Source: Brevibacterium limosum (GTDB lineage: Bacteria > Actinomycetota > Actinomycetes > Actinomycetales > Brevibacteriaceae). From it: 64,000 nucleotides of DNA. Shown piece by piece: positions 51,346-60,658 of the stretch. The notes below the pieces were generated by a model. The model made no database searches. It was not told the DNA's origin and saw only the letters and a program-made list of their open reading frames with translations. The stretch's first letter is position 1. Each line of letters begins with the position of its first letter. The stretch covers positions 310,001 to 374,000 of the forward strand of contig NZ_CP050154.1 of the NCBI RefSeq assembly GCF_011617705.1, given 5' to 3'. Position numbers and translations under genes: made by a program.

Positions 51346-53256
51346 ATGAGCGATCCCGACACCAGTGGGGAATCGGGGACCGGGCTCGGTCCGGGCCCAG
51401 AAGAGCAGCTGCTGTTCGGAGAACCCGATCCGGTGGAGCTGCACCTGCCTGAGAAGCTGCATATCGGGGAGAGTGACTCCGACGACGCCATCACGAAGAA
51501 GCTGCAGCATCAAGGGGTGCGCATCGGCAAGGGGATGATCGCGCCGCGCGTCTTCTGGCCGGCACTGATCATCATCGTCGCCATCGTCGTGTTCTCCGTG
51601 GCACTTCCTGACGGCACGGGCAAGGTCATCTCGAGCATCCAGAACTGGATCGTCACCGACCTCGGCTGGTACTACATGCTCGTCGTCGGACTCTTCGTCG
51701 CCTTCGCCATCGCCGTCGGCTTCTCGAAGTTCGGCAGGATCAAGCTCGGCAAGGACGATGACAAACCCGAATTCGGTGTGATGTCCTGGTTCGCGATGCT
51801 CTTCGCCGCCGGCATGGGCATCGGTCTCGTCTTCTACGGTGTGGCCGAACCGCTGACCTACGCCACCACCGGGCCCAAGCCCGGCTGGCCGGGCGGTGAG
51901 GTCGAGAATGCGCAGATGGGCATGGCGCAGACTTTCGTCCACTGGGGTCTGCACCCGTGGGCGCTCTACGCCGTGCTCGGCATGGCTCTGGCCTACGCCA
52001 TCCACCGCCGCGGCCGTCCCCTGTCGATCCGGTGGGCCCTCGAGCCTCTGCTCGGCAACAAGGTCAAGGGCTGGGCCGGTGACGTCATCGACATCATTGC
52101 GATCTTCGGCACCGTCTTCGGCATCGCCACCTCGCTGGGCCTCGGCGTCCAGCAGATCTCGGCCGGGCTCAAGCACATCGGCGTCGTCGGTGACTACGAC
52201 AACACCTTCCTCATCATCCTCATCGTCATCATCACCTTCCTCGCCACCGCCTCGGTGGTCTCGGGTGTGGGCGCAGGCATCAAGTGGCTGTCGAACATCA
52301 ACCTCACGATGGCCGGCGTTCTGCTGGTCACGGTCCTCGTGCTCGGACCGACGCTCTTCCTGTTCCAGAACTTCGTCGAGTCGCTCGGCGTCTGGTTGGC
52401 GAATGTGCTCAACATGACCTTCGACATCGGTGCCTACTCTGGCGAGGAAGGCGCCGAGTGGAACTCGACGTGGACGCTGTTCTACTGGGGCTGGTGGATC
52501 TCCTGGGCGCCCTTCGTCGGCGTCTTCATCGCCCGCATCTCCCGAGGTCGAACGGTCCGCGAGTTCATCGCCGGTGTCCTCCTCGTCCCCTCGATCGTCG
52601 GCTTCTTCTGGTTCTCAGTTCTCGGTGGAACGGGCATCCACAGGCAGATCTTCGGCTCCGGCGACCTTGTCGACCCGGACGAGGGGGTCGTGGCCGAACG
52701 CGTCCTCTTCGACGTCCTCGGGAACCTGCCGCTGGGCTCGATCCTCTCGGTCATCGCGATCATCCTCGTGGCGATCTTCTTCATCACCTCCTCGGACTCG
52801 GGTTCGCTCGTCGTCGACATGCTCGCCTCGGGCGGACACCCGAACCCGCCGATCTGGTCGCGTGTGCTGTGGGCTCTGATGGAGGGCGCGATTGCGATCG
52901 CACTTCTCGTCGCCGGCGGACTGACCGCACTGCAGGCTGGTTCGCTGATGACGGCGTTGCCGTTCTCGATCGTGCTCCTGCTCATCTGCGTGGCCACGCT
53001 CAAGGCCTTCGGCATGGAGGCCAAGCGCAATGCGGCGATCGAACGGGCCGCGCGGTTCCGTCAGGTCGGTGAGCACCTCGCCGATGACTTCGATGAGTAC
53101 CTCGGCGAGAAGGTCGACGAACGCATCGACTACCGGCTGACGCGAAGTCAGAGTCTGCTCGGCAAGCAGCGAGCGAAGTCGGCCGGTCGCACCGAGAAGC
53201 GCGGCGGACGCGACGTGCCGGCCCGGGATAGAGGGACACCGGACTCCGAGTCCTGA
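51346..53256 (+). CDS. BCCT-family choline/betaine/carnitine transporter
   Basis: A 636-aa secondary transporter importing trimethylammonium compounds, probably for osmoprotection. Family signatures are MGIGLVFYGVAEPLTYATTG, HWGLHPWALYAVLGMALAYA, the tryptophan-rich FYWGWWISWAPFVGVF and FITSSDSGSLVVDMLASGG. An N-terminal acidic tail of about 75 aa and a C-terminal charged tail of about 85 aa flank 12 helices, where BetP-type regulation by osmotic state is known. ATG 51346 has AGGAGG 3 nt further than ideal upstream; the frame is open far upstream only antisense to the MFS gene. Confidence 0.93.
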   Translation: MSDPDTSGESGTGLGPGPEEQLLFGEPDPVELHLPEKLHIGESDSDDAITKKLQHQGVRIGKGMIAPRVFWPALIIIVAIVVFSVALPDGTGKVISSIQNWIVTDLGWYYMLVVGLFVAFAIAVGFSKFGRIKLGKDDDKPEFGVMSWFAMLFAAGMGIGLVFYGVAEPLTYATTGPKPGWPGGEVENAQMGMAQTFVHWGLHPWALYAVLGMALAYAIHRRGRPLSIRWALEPLLGNKVKGWAGDVIDIIAIFGTVFGIATSLGLGVQQISAGLKHIGVVGDYDNTFLIILIVIITFLATASVVSGVGAGIKWLSNINLTMAGVLLVTVLVLGPTLFLFQNFVESLGVWLANVLNMTFDIGAYSGEEGAEWNSTWTLFYWGWWISWAPFVGVFIARISRGRTVREFIAGVLLVPSIVGFFWFSVLGGTGIHRQIFGSGDLVDPDEGVVAERVLFDVLGNLPLGSILSVIAIILVAIFFITSSDSGSLVVDMLASGGHPNPPIWSRVLWALMEGAIAIALLVAGGLTALQAGSLMTALPFSIVLLLICVATLKAFGMEAKRNAAIERAARFRQVGEHLADDFDEYLGEKVDERIDYRLTRSQSLLGKQRAKSAGRTEKRGGRDVPARDRGTPDSES

Positions 53257-53448
53257 CCGTCCCCTCGTCGAGGCGGTCCCTCGCCGAGGTGCGGATCAGC
53301 TTACAGCGAGGCGGCCCCGTTCCGGCGGGGCCGCCTCGCTGCGTGAAGGGACGCCGCCTCCCCGCACCGGGGTGGCGCTTCACTGCTCGATGTGGCCCGG
53401 TCACGAGTCGGGGAAGCGGGCGGCCGCCTCGGTGGGGTGATGTCGCTT

Positions 53449-53494
53449 CGGGACGTCCTGCCACAAGCGGGACGTCCTGCCACAGGCGGGACGG
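53449..53494. repeat. 19-bp tandem repeat, about 2.4 copies
   Basis: CGGGACGTCCTGCCACAAG starts at 53449 and 53468, with a partial third at 53487. It lies directly upstream of the aldolase promoter. Each unit carries the palindrome GGACGTCC, so it may be an operator array. Confidence 0.75.
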
Positions 53495-53546
53495 AACGAG
53501 TAGGCTGGTGGGAGCAGAAACGGCCGACCCCGACCAAGGAGCATGT

Positions 53547-54572
<1,026 letters not shown>

Positions 54573-54601
54573 GTTGAGTCGCGGACTCAGCGAACTGACA
54601 G

Positions 54602-54630
54602 CGGCCGTCGCCCGATAGGGGCGGCGGCCG
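54602..54630 (+). terminator. Rho-independent terminator of the aldolase gene
   Basis: CGGCCGTCGCCC (54602-54613) pairs with GGGCGGCGGCCG (54619-54630), with one G-T pair, and is followed by TTTCTGT. Confidence 0.7.
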
Positions 54631-54736
54631 TTTCTGTATGCCTGAGCGCGGCTGGTCCACCGCTGAGTCTGCGCGTGGCAGGGCCTGCACGAGACCTGTG
54701 TTTCTGCCTGAGGCTCGGCGGGCCGGGGTGAATGAC

Positions 54737-54770
54737 GCGAGGTCCGGGACGCCATTGTCCCGGACCTCGC
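54737..54770 (-). terminator. Terminator hairpin of the symporter gene
   Basis: A perfect 14-bp stem GCGAGGTCCGGGAC (54737-54750) with 54757-54770 and loop GCCATT lies just downstream of the minus-strand stop at 54789. Confidence 0.65.
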
Positions 54771-54788
54771 ACTGTCAGCGACGGGGCA

Positions 54789-56327
54789 TCAGCCCTGCGG
54801 CACGGCCTTGCCTGCCTTGAGCAGGGCGACCCGCTGATCCCAGAAGTCGGCATTGCGCACGCCGATCTTCTCGGGTTCGAACACCGGGTCCAGGCCGAGC
54901 TTGGTCTGGCGCTCGAAGTCGCGCAGGAGCTTGAACGCCGGCTGCTGCAGGATGAGGATGCCGATGATGTTCAGCCAGGCCATGAGCCCCACGCCGATGT
55001 CACCGAGCGCCCAGGCGCTGCCGGCCGTCGACATCGCACCCACGGCGACGGCGATGAGGATGAGCAGCTGCAGCAGGCGCTTGCCGACCGCGAGCACCAT
55101 GGTGTTCTTGGCCTTGCCGAGCAGGTACACGAGGTTCGTCTCGGCCATGTAGTAGTAGGCGACGATCGTGGTCAGCGCGAAGAGGAAGATCGAGATCGCG
55201 ATGAACCCGGCTCCGAAGCCGTGGATCATCGAGTCGAGTCCCGCCTGCGGCCACTTCTCGCCCGGGGTCGCGGCGATCTCTTCGACCATCTGGCCGCGGC
55301 CGGTGCCGATGATCGTCGTCCCGTCGGCATCGAAGACCTTGTACATGCCGGTCGAGAGGATCATGAACGCCGTGGCCGAGCACACGAAGAGGGTGTCGAT
55401 GTAGACCGAACCGGCCTGCACGAGGCCCTGCTTCGACGGGTGCGAGACCTCGGCGGCCGATGCCGCGTGCGGTCCGGTGCCCTGTCCGGCCTCGTTCGAG
55501 TAGATGCCGCGCTGGACGCCCCACTGCACGGCCATGCCGATGATGCCGCCGAAGGCAGCTTCCGGTCCGGCGTCGATGCCGAAGGCCGAATTGAACATCA
55601 GCTGGAAGACCGGGATGATCTGGTCGGCGTTGATGATGGTCACGGCGATGGCCGCAACGATGTAGATGACGGCCATGAACGGAACGGCCAGCGAGGCGAA
55701 GTGGGCGATGCGCTTGATGCCGCCGACGACGATGAAGCCCATGATGATGACGAGCGCGATCGCGGTGCCCCAGGTCGGAACGCTCCAGGCGTTCTCGACG
55801 GCGCCGGAGATCGCATTGGACTGGATGCCCGGCAGCATGAAGGACATGGCGATCACGGTCACGGCCGCGAAGACCATGCCGTAGACCTTGAACAGTCCGC
55901 GAGCCTTGGTGTGGCGGTAGGCCTTCTCGAGGTAGAAGGCCGGACCGCCGCGGTACTCACCGGTGCGGGGATCCTGTTCCTTGAAGATCTGACCCAGCGT
56001 GGATTCGACGTAGGACGTCGAGGCACCGAGGAGAGCGGAGATCCACATCCACACGACAGCGCCGGGACCACCGAAGCCGATGGCGGTGGCGACACCGGCG
56101 ATATTGCCGACGCCGACGCGGCCGGCCAGCGAAATCGCCAGAGCCTGGAAGGACGAGACTCCCTCATTGGAGCTCTTTCCCGTGAACATCTGCTTGAAGA
56201 TCGCAGGGACCTGACGAATCTGAACCGCGCGTGAGCGGATCGTGAAATAGACACCGGCGCCGAGGCACAGGTAGACGAGGGCGGAAGACCACACAACCCC
56301 GTTGAGCCAGTCGATGAAAGCGGACAC
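54789..56327 (-). CDS. Alanine/glycine:cation symporter (AGCS family)
   Basis: A 512-aa sodium/alanine or glycine symporter with about 10-11 helices. Signatures are GRVGVGNIAGVATAIGFGGP, ASTSYVESTLGQIFKEQD, the AGCS motif SNEAGQGTGPHAASAAEVSH and LFVCSATAFMILSTGMY. GTG 56327 is favoured because GGAGA lies 4 nt upstream; an in-frame GTG at 56366 would add 13 residues. Divergent from the peptide importer genes. Confidence 0.92.
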   Translation of the reverse strand: MSAFIDWLNGVVWSSALVYLCLGAGVYFTIRSRAVQIRQVPAIFKQMFTGKSSNEGVSSFQALAISLAGRVGVGNIAGVATAIGFGGPGAVVWMWISALLGASTSYVESTLGQIFKEQDPRTGEYRGGPAFYLEKAYRHTKARGLFKVYGMVFAAVTVIAMSFMLPGIQSNAISGAVENAWSVPTWGTAIALVIIMGFIVVGGIKRIAHFASLAVPFMAVIYIVAAIAVTIINADQIIPVFQLMFNSAFGIDAGPEAAFGGIIGMAVQWGVQRGIYSNEAGQGTGPHAASAAEVSHPSKQGLVQAGSVYIDTLFVCSATAFMILSTGMYKVFDADGTTIIGTGRGQMVEEIAATPGEKWPQAGLDSMIHGFGAGFIAISIFLFALTTIVAYYYMAETNLVYLLGKAKNTMVLAVGKRLLQLLILIAVAVGAMSTAGSAWALGDIGVGLMAWLNIIGILILQQPAFKLLRDFERQTKLGLDPVFEPEKIGVRNADFWDQRVALLKAGKAVPQG

Positions 56328-56734
56328 GCTTCTCCATTCGTTCTTCCGTGCCGGGATCGCCGACACGGTGTTGCTTATCTAGCGTCTGTGCCAGAGCACC
56401 GGCCAGCGATTGAGCGGCCGGATTCACGAGAGTTCTCCGAGCGTTCTCTGTGATGCACCTCATAAGTGAAACCGATTGTGACCTGTCGCGCAAATCGAAA
56501 TCCCGCAGCCGCCCATGCGTGGTCCTGCGGGTCACCCCGCTGTTCACCGCGTTGCGGCAAGGGGGGTTTCGCTGTATCGGGCAGGGCCGCCTCGGCGAAT
56601 GATTGCGATGTGATTGCGAAGTGGGTCACCTTCTGTGGGTCAGTTCACTATTTGGGACGGAGATCGTAAGATGTGGTGCGGATCTCTTCGAGCAAAGACG
56701 ACACGAAGAGCACTTTTGAAACGACAGGAACACC
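56328..56734. other. 407-nt divergent control region of symporter and peptide importer
   Basis: It holds both promoters. GATTGCGA is directly repeated at 56601 and 56612, one helical turn apart. GGGTCACC occurs at 56529 and 56623. A -10-like TAAGAT near 56667 could serve the importer. The recurrent decamer CCGCCTCGGC occurs near 56588. No gene is seen. Confidence 0.45.
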
Positions 56735-58369
56735 ATGAAACGACGAACTGGCGCTAAGGCCGTGGCCATCGCTGCGGCGGGCGCTCTGCTCCTCTCCGCC
56801 TGCTCGACCTCGACGACCGGAGGCGGGGGCGGAGACGACGAGGGCGGCATGCTCACGGTCGGAACCACGGACAAGGTTGTGGCGTTGGATCCGGCTGCCG
56901 CATACGACAACGGAAGCTCCCTCGTCGAGCAGCAGGTCTACCCCTTCATCCTCGCGTACAAGCCGGGCACCGCTGAGCTCAACCCCTCGATCGCGGAATC
57001 GGCCGACTTCACCGAACCGACGAAGTACGAGGTCAAGCTCAAGGACGGGCTCAAGTACGCCAACGGCAACGAACTGACCTCCTCGGATGTGAAGTTCTCC
57101 TTCGATCGGCAGCTGAAGATCCAGGACCCCAACGGACCGTCCTCGCTGCTGGGCGGACTGAAGTCCGTGGAGACGCCTGACGAGAAGACCGTGATCTTCA
57201 ACCTCAAGCGCAAGAACGACCAGACGTGGCCGGGAGTGCTCGCCAGCGCCGCCGGACCGATCGTCGATGAAGACGTGTTCTCGGCGGACAAGGTCACGAA
57301 GGATCAGGAGATCGTCGACGGCAAGGCCTTCGCCGGTCCGTACACGATCGACGGCTTCAAGTTCAACGAACTGCTCACCTACAAGTCCAACCCGGACTAC
57401 AAGGGCTTCATCGAGCCCGCGAAGACCGAGACCGTGCAGATGAAGTACTACTCGGACGCGAACAACATGAAGCTCGACGTCCAAGAGGGCACCATCGACG
57501 TGGCATGGCGTTCGCTGTCGGCCACGGACATCGACGACCTCGGCGAGAACGACGACCTCAAGGTCCACAAGGGCCCCGGCGGCGAGATCCGCTACATCGT
57601 GTTCAACATGGACACGATGCCTTTCGGCGCGAAGACCGACGAAGCCGATGAGAAGAAGGCGCTCGCCGTTCGTCAGGCCATGGCCGACTCCGTCGACCGC
57701 CAGGCGATCGCCAGCCAGGTCTACAAGGACACCTTCACCCCGCTGTTCTCGCACGTGCCCGAGGGGCTGCCCGGTGCCGACGAGCCGCTGAAGTCCGAAT
57801 ACGGCGACGGCAAGGGCGGTGCCGATGTCGCGAAGGCGAAGAAGGCGCTCAAGGACGCAGGTGTCGAGACCCCGGTCGAGCTCAAGCTGCAGTACAACCC
57901 GGACCACTACGGTCCGTCCTCGGGCGACGAGTACGCCCTGGTGAAGGACCAGCTGGACAAGACCGGTCTGTTCAAGGTCGACCTCCAGTCGACCGAATGG
58001 GTGCAGTACAACAAGGACCGCACCGATGACGTGTACCCGATGTACCAGCTGGGTTGGTTCCCGGACTACTCGGATGCTGACAACTACCTCGTGCCGTTCT
58101 TCTACGACACGGACGAGACCCCGTCGTTCCTCGGCAACCACTACCGGGACGAGACGATGAACAAGGAGCTCAACGCTCAGTCCTCCATCGCTGATGAGGG
58201 CAAGCGCGAAGAGGCTCTGAAGAAGATCCAGGGTCAGCTCGCCGATGAGCTGCCGACCCTGCCGCTGCTCCAGGGCAACCAGATCGCCGTGTCCGGCAAG
58301 GACGTCAAGGGTGTCGACGACACCCTCGACCCCGCGTTCCAGTTCCGACTGGCGCTGCTGAGCAAGTGA
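56735..58369 (+). CDS. Peptide ABC transporter substrate-binding lipoprotein (family 5)
   Basis: A 544-aa extracellular solute-binding protein of the DppA/OppA class. A lipoprotein signal peptide ends in the lipobox LLLSAC (Cys23), followed by a Gly/Asp linker. The family pattern KYEVKLKDGLKYANGNELTS, then SSDVKFSFDR, is present. It ends in a lobe with DVYPMYQLGWFPDYSDADNY. It binds peptides or related cationic ligands outside the membrane and passes them to the permeases that follow. AGGA precedes the ATG. Confidence 0.93.
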   Translation: MKRRTGAKAVAIAAAGALLLSACSTSTTGGGGGDDEGGMLTVGTTDKVVALDPAAAYDNGSSLVEQQVYPFILAYKPGTAELNPSIAESADFTEPTKYEVKLKDGLKYANGNELTSSDVKFSFDRQLKIQDPNGPSSLLGGLKSVETPDEKTVIFNLKRKNDQTWPGVLASAAGPIVDEDVFSADKVTKDQEIVDGKAFAGPYTIDGFKFNELLTYKSNPDYKGFIEPAKTETVQMKYYSDANNMKLDVQEGTIDVAWRSLSATDIDDLGENDDLKVHKGPGGEIRYIVFNMDTMPFGAKTDEADEKKALAVRQAMADSVDRQAIASQVYKDTFTPLFSHVPEGLPGADEPLKSEYGDGKGGADVAKAKKALKDAGVETPVELKLQYNPDHYGPSSGDEYALVKDQLDKTGLFKVDLQSTEWVQYNKDRTDDVYPMYQLGWFPDYSDADNYLVPFFYDTDETPSFLGNHYRDETMNKELNAQSSIADEGKREEALKKIQGQLADELPTLPLLQGNQIAVSGKDVKGVDDTLDPAFQFRLALLSK

Positions 58370-58376
58370 TCACCCA

Positions 58377-58418
58377 CACGAGGTGCAGGTGAGCCGATCG
58401 GGCCACCTGCACCTCGTG
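58377..58418 (+). terminator. Stem-loop between substrate-binding protein and permease genes
   Basis: A perfect 15-bp stem (58377-58391 with 58404-58418) with 12-nt loop and no T-run. In importer operons such loops protect the upstream mRNA or end part of the transcripts, giving excess binding protein. Confidence 0.65.
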
Positions 58419-58505
58419 GCGCGTTCGCGGTGAGGTCCGTGCACCTGCAGACCATCGCCGAGGTGTCTCCTGCCGCGAGCGCACCGAAACACACATAAGG
58501 AACAC

Positions 58506-59597
58506 ATGTCTGCTGCCATCAGCGAACCAGGGGCGGAGGCCGCCGAGACCTCGGTCGCGGTCAAGAAGCCCACTGGAGGCGGACTGGGACGCTACGTCCT
58601 CATCCGCTTCCTGCTCATCATTCCCACCATCTTCATCCTCACCACTCTGGTGTTCTTCCTCATGCGCATCACCGGTGACCCGATCACCGCAGCGCTGGGC
58701 GGTCGCCTGACGAAGGCCCAGCTGGCCGAGCGCGTCCACGCCGCCGGCTACGACCGGCCGCTCCTCGTCCAGTACTTCGAGTACATGGGCAATCTGCTCA
58801 AGGGCGACTTCGGCACCGCGGTCTCCGACGGTCAGCCCGTCTCGTCCATTCTGGTCAACTACGGTGCGGCCACCGTCGAGCTCGTCTTCTACGCGCTCAT
58901 CGTCGCGTTCATCCTCGGCATCCCGCTGGGCATGCTCGCCGCCTACCACCGGGACAAGGCCCCCGACGCCGCACTGCGTGTGCTCGCGATCCTCGGCTAT
59001 GCGACCCCGGTGTTCTTCGCCGGCATGGTCCTCAAGCTCATCTTCGGCGTCTTCCTGCCCGTCCTGCCGGTGGCCGGCCGCGGCACCACAGAGACCGAAT
59101 ACATCATGTCCGGCGTCGTCGGCCCGACGCACTTCTACCTCATCGACGCGCTGCGCATCGGCAATTTCTCCGTCCTGTCCGATGTGCTCGCCCACGCGGT
59201 GCTGCCGGCGATCGCCCTCGGCGTGCTCACCGCCGGAGTCTTCCTCCGACTGGTGCGCACGAACCTCATCGGCACGCTCGAACAGCAGTACATCGACTCC
59301 GGCCGATCCCGCGGCATCTCCGAATACCGCCTGGTCACCAAGCATGCCTACCGTCCGGCGCTGATCCCGATCATCACCGTCATGGGCATGCAGATCGCGC
59401 TCATGCTCGCCGGCGCCGTGCTCACCGAGACGACGTTCGAATGGAAGGGACTCGGCTTCAAACTCGCCGAATACCTCACGGCCCGCGACTTCGTGGCGGT
59501 CCAGGGAATCGTCGTGTTCCTCGCCGTCATCGTCGCGGTCACGAACTTCCTCGTCGACGTCATCGCCGCATTCATCGATCCGAGAGTGAGGTACTGA
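58506..59597 (+). CDS. Peptide ABC transporter permease (DppB-like)
   Basis: A 363-aa inner-membrane permease of the DppB/OppB class. It has a first helix LIIPTIFILTTLVFFLMRIT, the typical region GDFGTAVSDGQPV, and the coupling EAA-type loop RSRGISEYRLVTKHAYRPAL. A soluble N-terminal tail of about 28 aa is longer than usual. Its TGA overlaps the DppC-like ATG by 1 nt. AAGGAAC lies before the start. Confidence 0.93.
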   Translation: MSAAISEPGAEAAETSVAVKKPTGGGLGRYVLIRFLLIIPTIFILTTLVFFLMRITGDPITAALGGRLTKAQLAERVHAAGYDRPLLVQYFEYMGNLLKGDFGTAVSDGQPVSSILVNYGAATVELVFYALIVAFILGIPLGMLAAYHRDKAPDAALRVLAILGYATPVFFAGMVLKLIFGVFLPVLPVAGRGTTETEYIMSGVVGPTHFYLIDALRIGNFSVLSDVLAHAVLPAIALGVLTAGVFLRLVRTNLIGTLEQQYIDSGRSRGISEYRLVTKHAYRPALIPIITVMGMQIALMLAGAVLTETTFEWKGLGFKLAEYLTARDFVAVQGIVVFLAVIVAVTNFLVDVIAAFIDPRVRY

Positions 59598-60658
59598 TGT
59601 CCACTCCACAGAATCCACGCAGCCAAGGCCCGGATGAGACGGCCGAGACCTTCGCCGAGGCGGCCCCCGGAGCAGGCGTACCCGCTCTGGCGTTCGACGA
59701 CCGGGCCAAGAGATCCTGGTTCTCCCGTCTGCCGATCGTCTCCCATCTGCGCCAGTCCGTGGGGCTGCAGCGCGGAATGCTCATCACCGGGCTCATCCTC
59801 AGCGGAATCGTCATCATCTGCGCGATCTTCGCTCCGCTCATCGCCCCGTACGGCTTCAACCAGCTGGGCACGTCCGAAGGCAACTTCGGGTCGAAGCTGC
59901 CTCCCGGCGGCACCCATATCTGGGGCACCACGGTCGGCGGCTACGATGTGTTCTCCCGTGTCGTCTGGGGTGCGCAGACCGCAGTGGCCGTCATCGTCGT
60001 CGCCGTGGTCATGTCCCTGTTCGCCGGTGTCATCCTCGGACTCATCTCCGGCTACATCGGCGGCTGGCTCGACCGCATCCTCGTCGTCATCGCCGATGCC
60101 GTCTACGCCTTCCCGACCCTGCTGCTGGCACTGGTCATGTCGATCGCGATCTCCGGCGGACAGTCGAGCGCCTGGGGCGGGATCGCGGCGGCCGCGTTCT
60201 CGATCACGGTCGTCTTCATCCCGCAGTACTTCCGTGTGGTGAGGGCGGAGACCCTGCGGCTGAAGGCCGAACCGTTCGTCGAATCGGCGATCGTGCTCGG
60301 TGCCTCGAAGACTCGCATCATCTCCAAGCACATCTTCCGCAACGCCACCCGCACCCTGCCGCTGATCTTCACACTCAACGCATCCGAGGCGATTCTGACT
60401 CTCGCCGGCCTCGGGTTCCTGGGCTTCGGAATCGAACCCACCTCGGCGTCGGAATGGGGATACGACCTCAACAAGGCACTGCCGGACGTCACATCCGGCG
60501 TGTGGTGGACGGCGGTGTTCCCGGGTCTGGCGATCGTGCTCACGGTGCTCGGGATCACCTTGGTCGGTGAGTCGATGAACGACCTCAACGACCCGCGTCT
60601 GCGTGTGCGACGCAAAGCCAAGGTCAAGAACGTCAAGTCCGCGGAGGTCACGGCATGA
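59597..60658 (+). CDS. Peptide ABC transporter permease (DppC-like)
   Basis: A 353-aa permease partner of the preceding one. It has an N-terminal tail of about 55 aa, the helix ITGLILSGIVIICAIFAPLI, the HIWGTTVGGYDVFSRVVWGA region typical of DppC, and the EAA loop VLGASKTRIISKHIFRNATR. ATG 59597 overlaps the previous stop, and its own stop overlaps the ATPase start (ATGA). The tail carries the decamer GCCGAGGCGG (AEAA). Confidence 0.93.
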   Translation: MSTPQNPRSQGPDETAETFAEAAPGAGVPALAFDDRAKRSWFSRLPIVSHLRQSVGLQRGMLITGLILSGIVIICAIFAPLIAPYGFNQLGTSEGNFGSKLPPGGTHIWGTTVGGYDVFSRVVWGAQTAVAVIVVAVVMSLFAGVILGLISGYIGGWLDRILVVIADAVYAFPTLLLALVMSIAISGGQSSAWGGIAAAAFSITVVFIPQYFRVVRAETLRLKAEPFVESAIVLGASKTRIISKHIFRNATRTLPLIFTLNASEAILTLAGLGFLGFGIEPTSASEWGYDLNKALPDVTSGVWWTAVFPGLAIVLTVLGITLVGESMNDLNDPRLRVRRKAKVKNVKSAEVTA

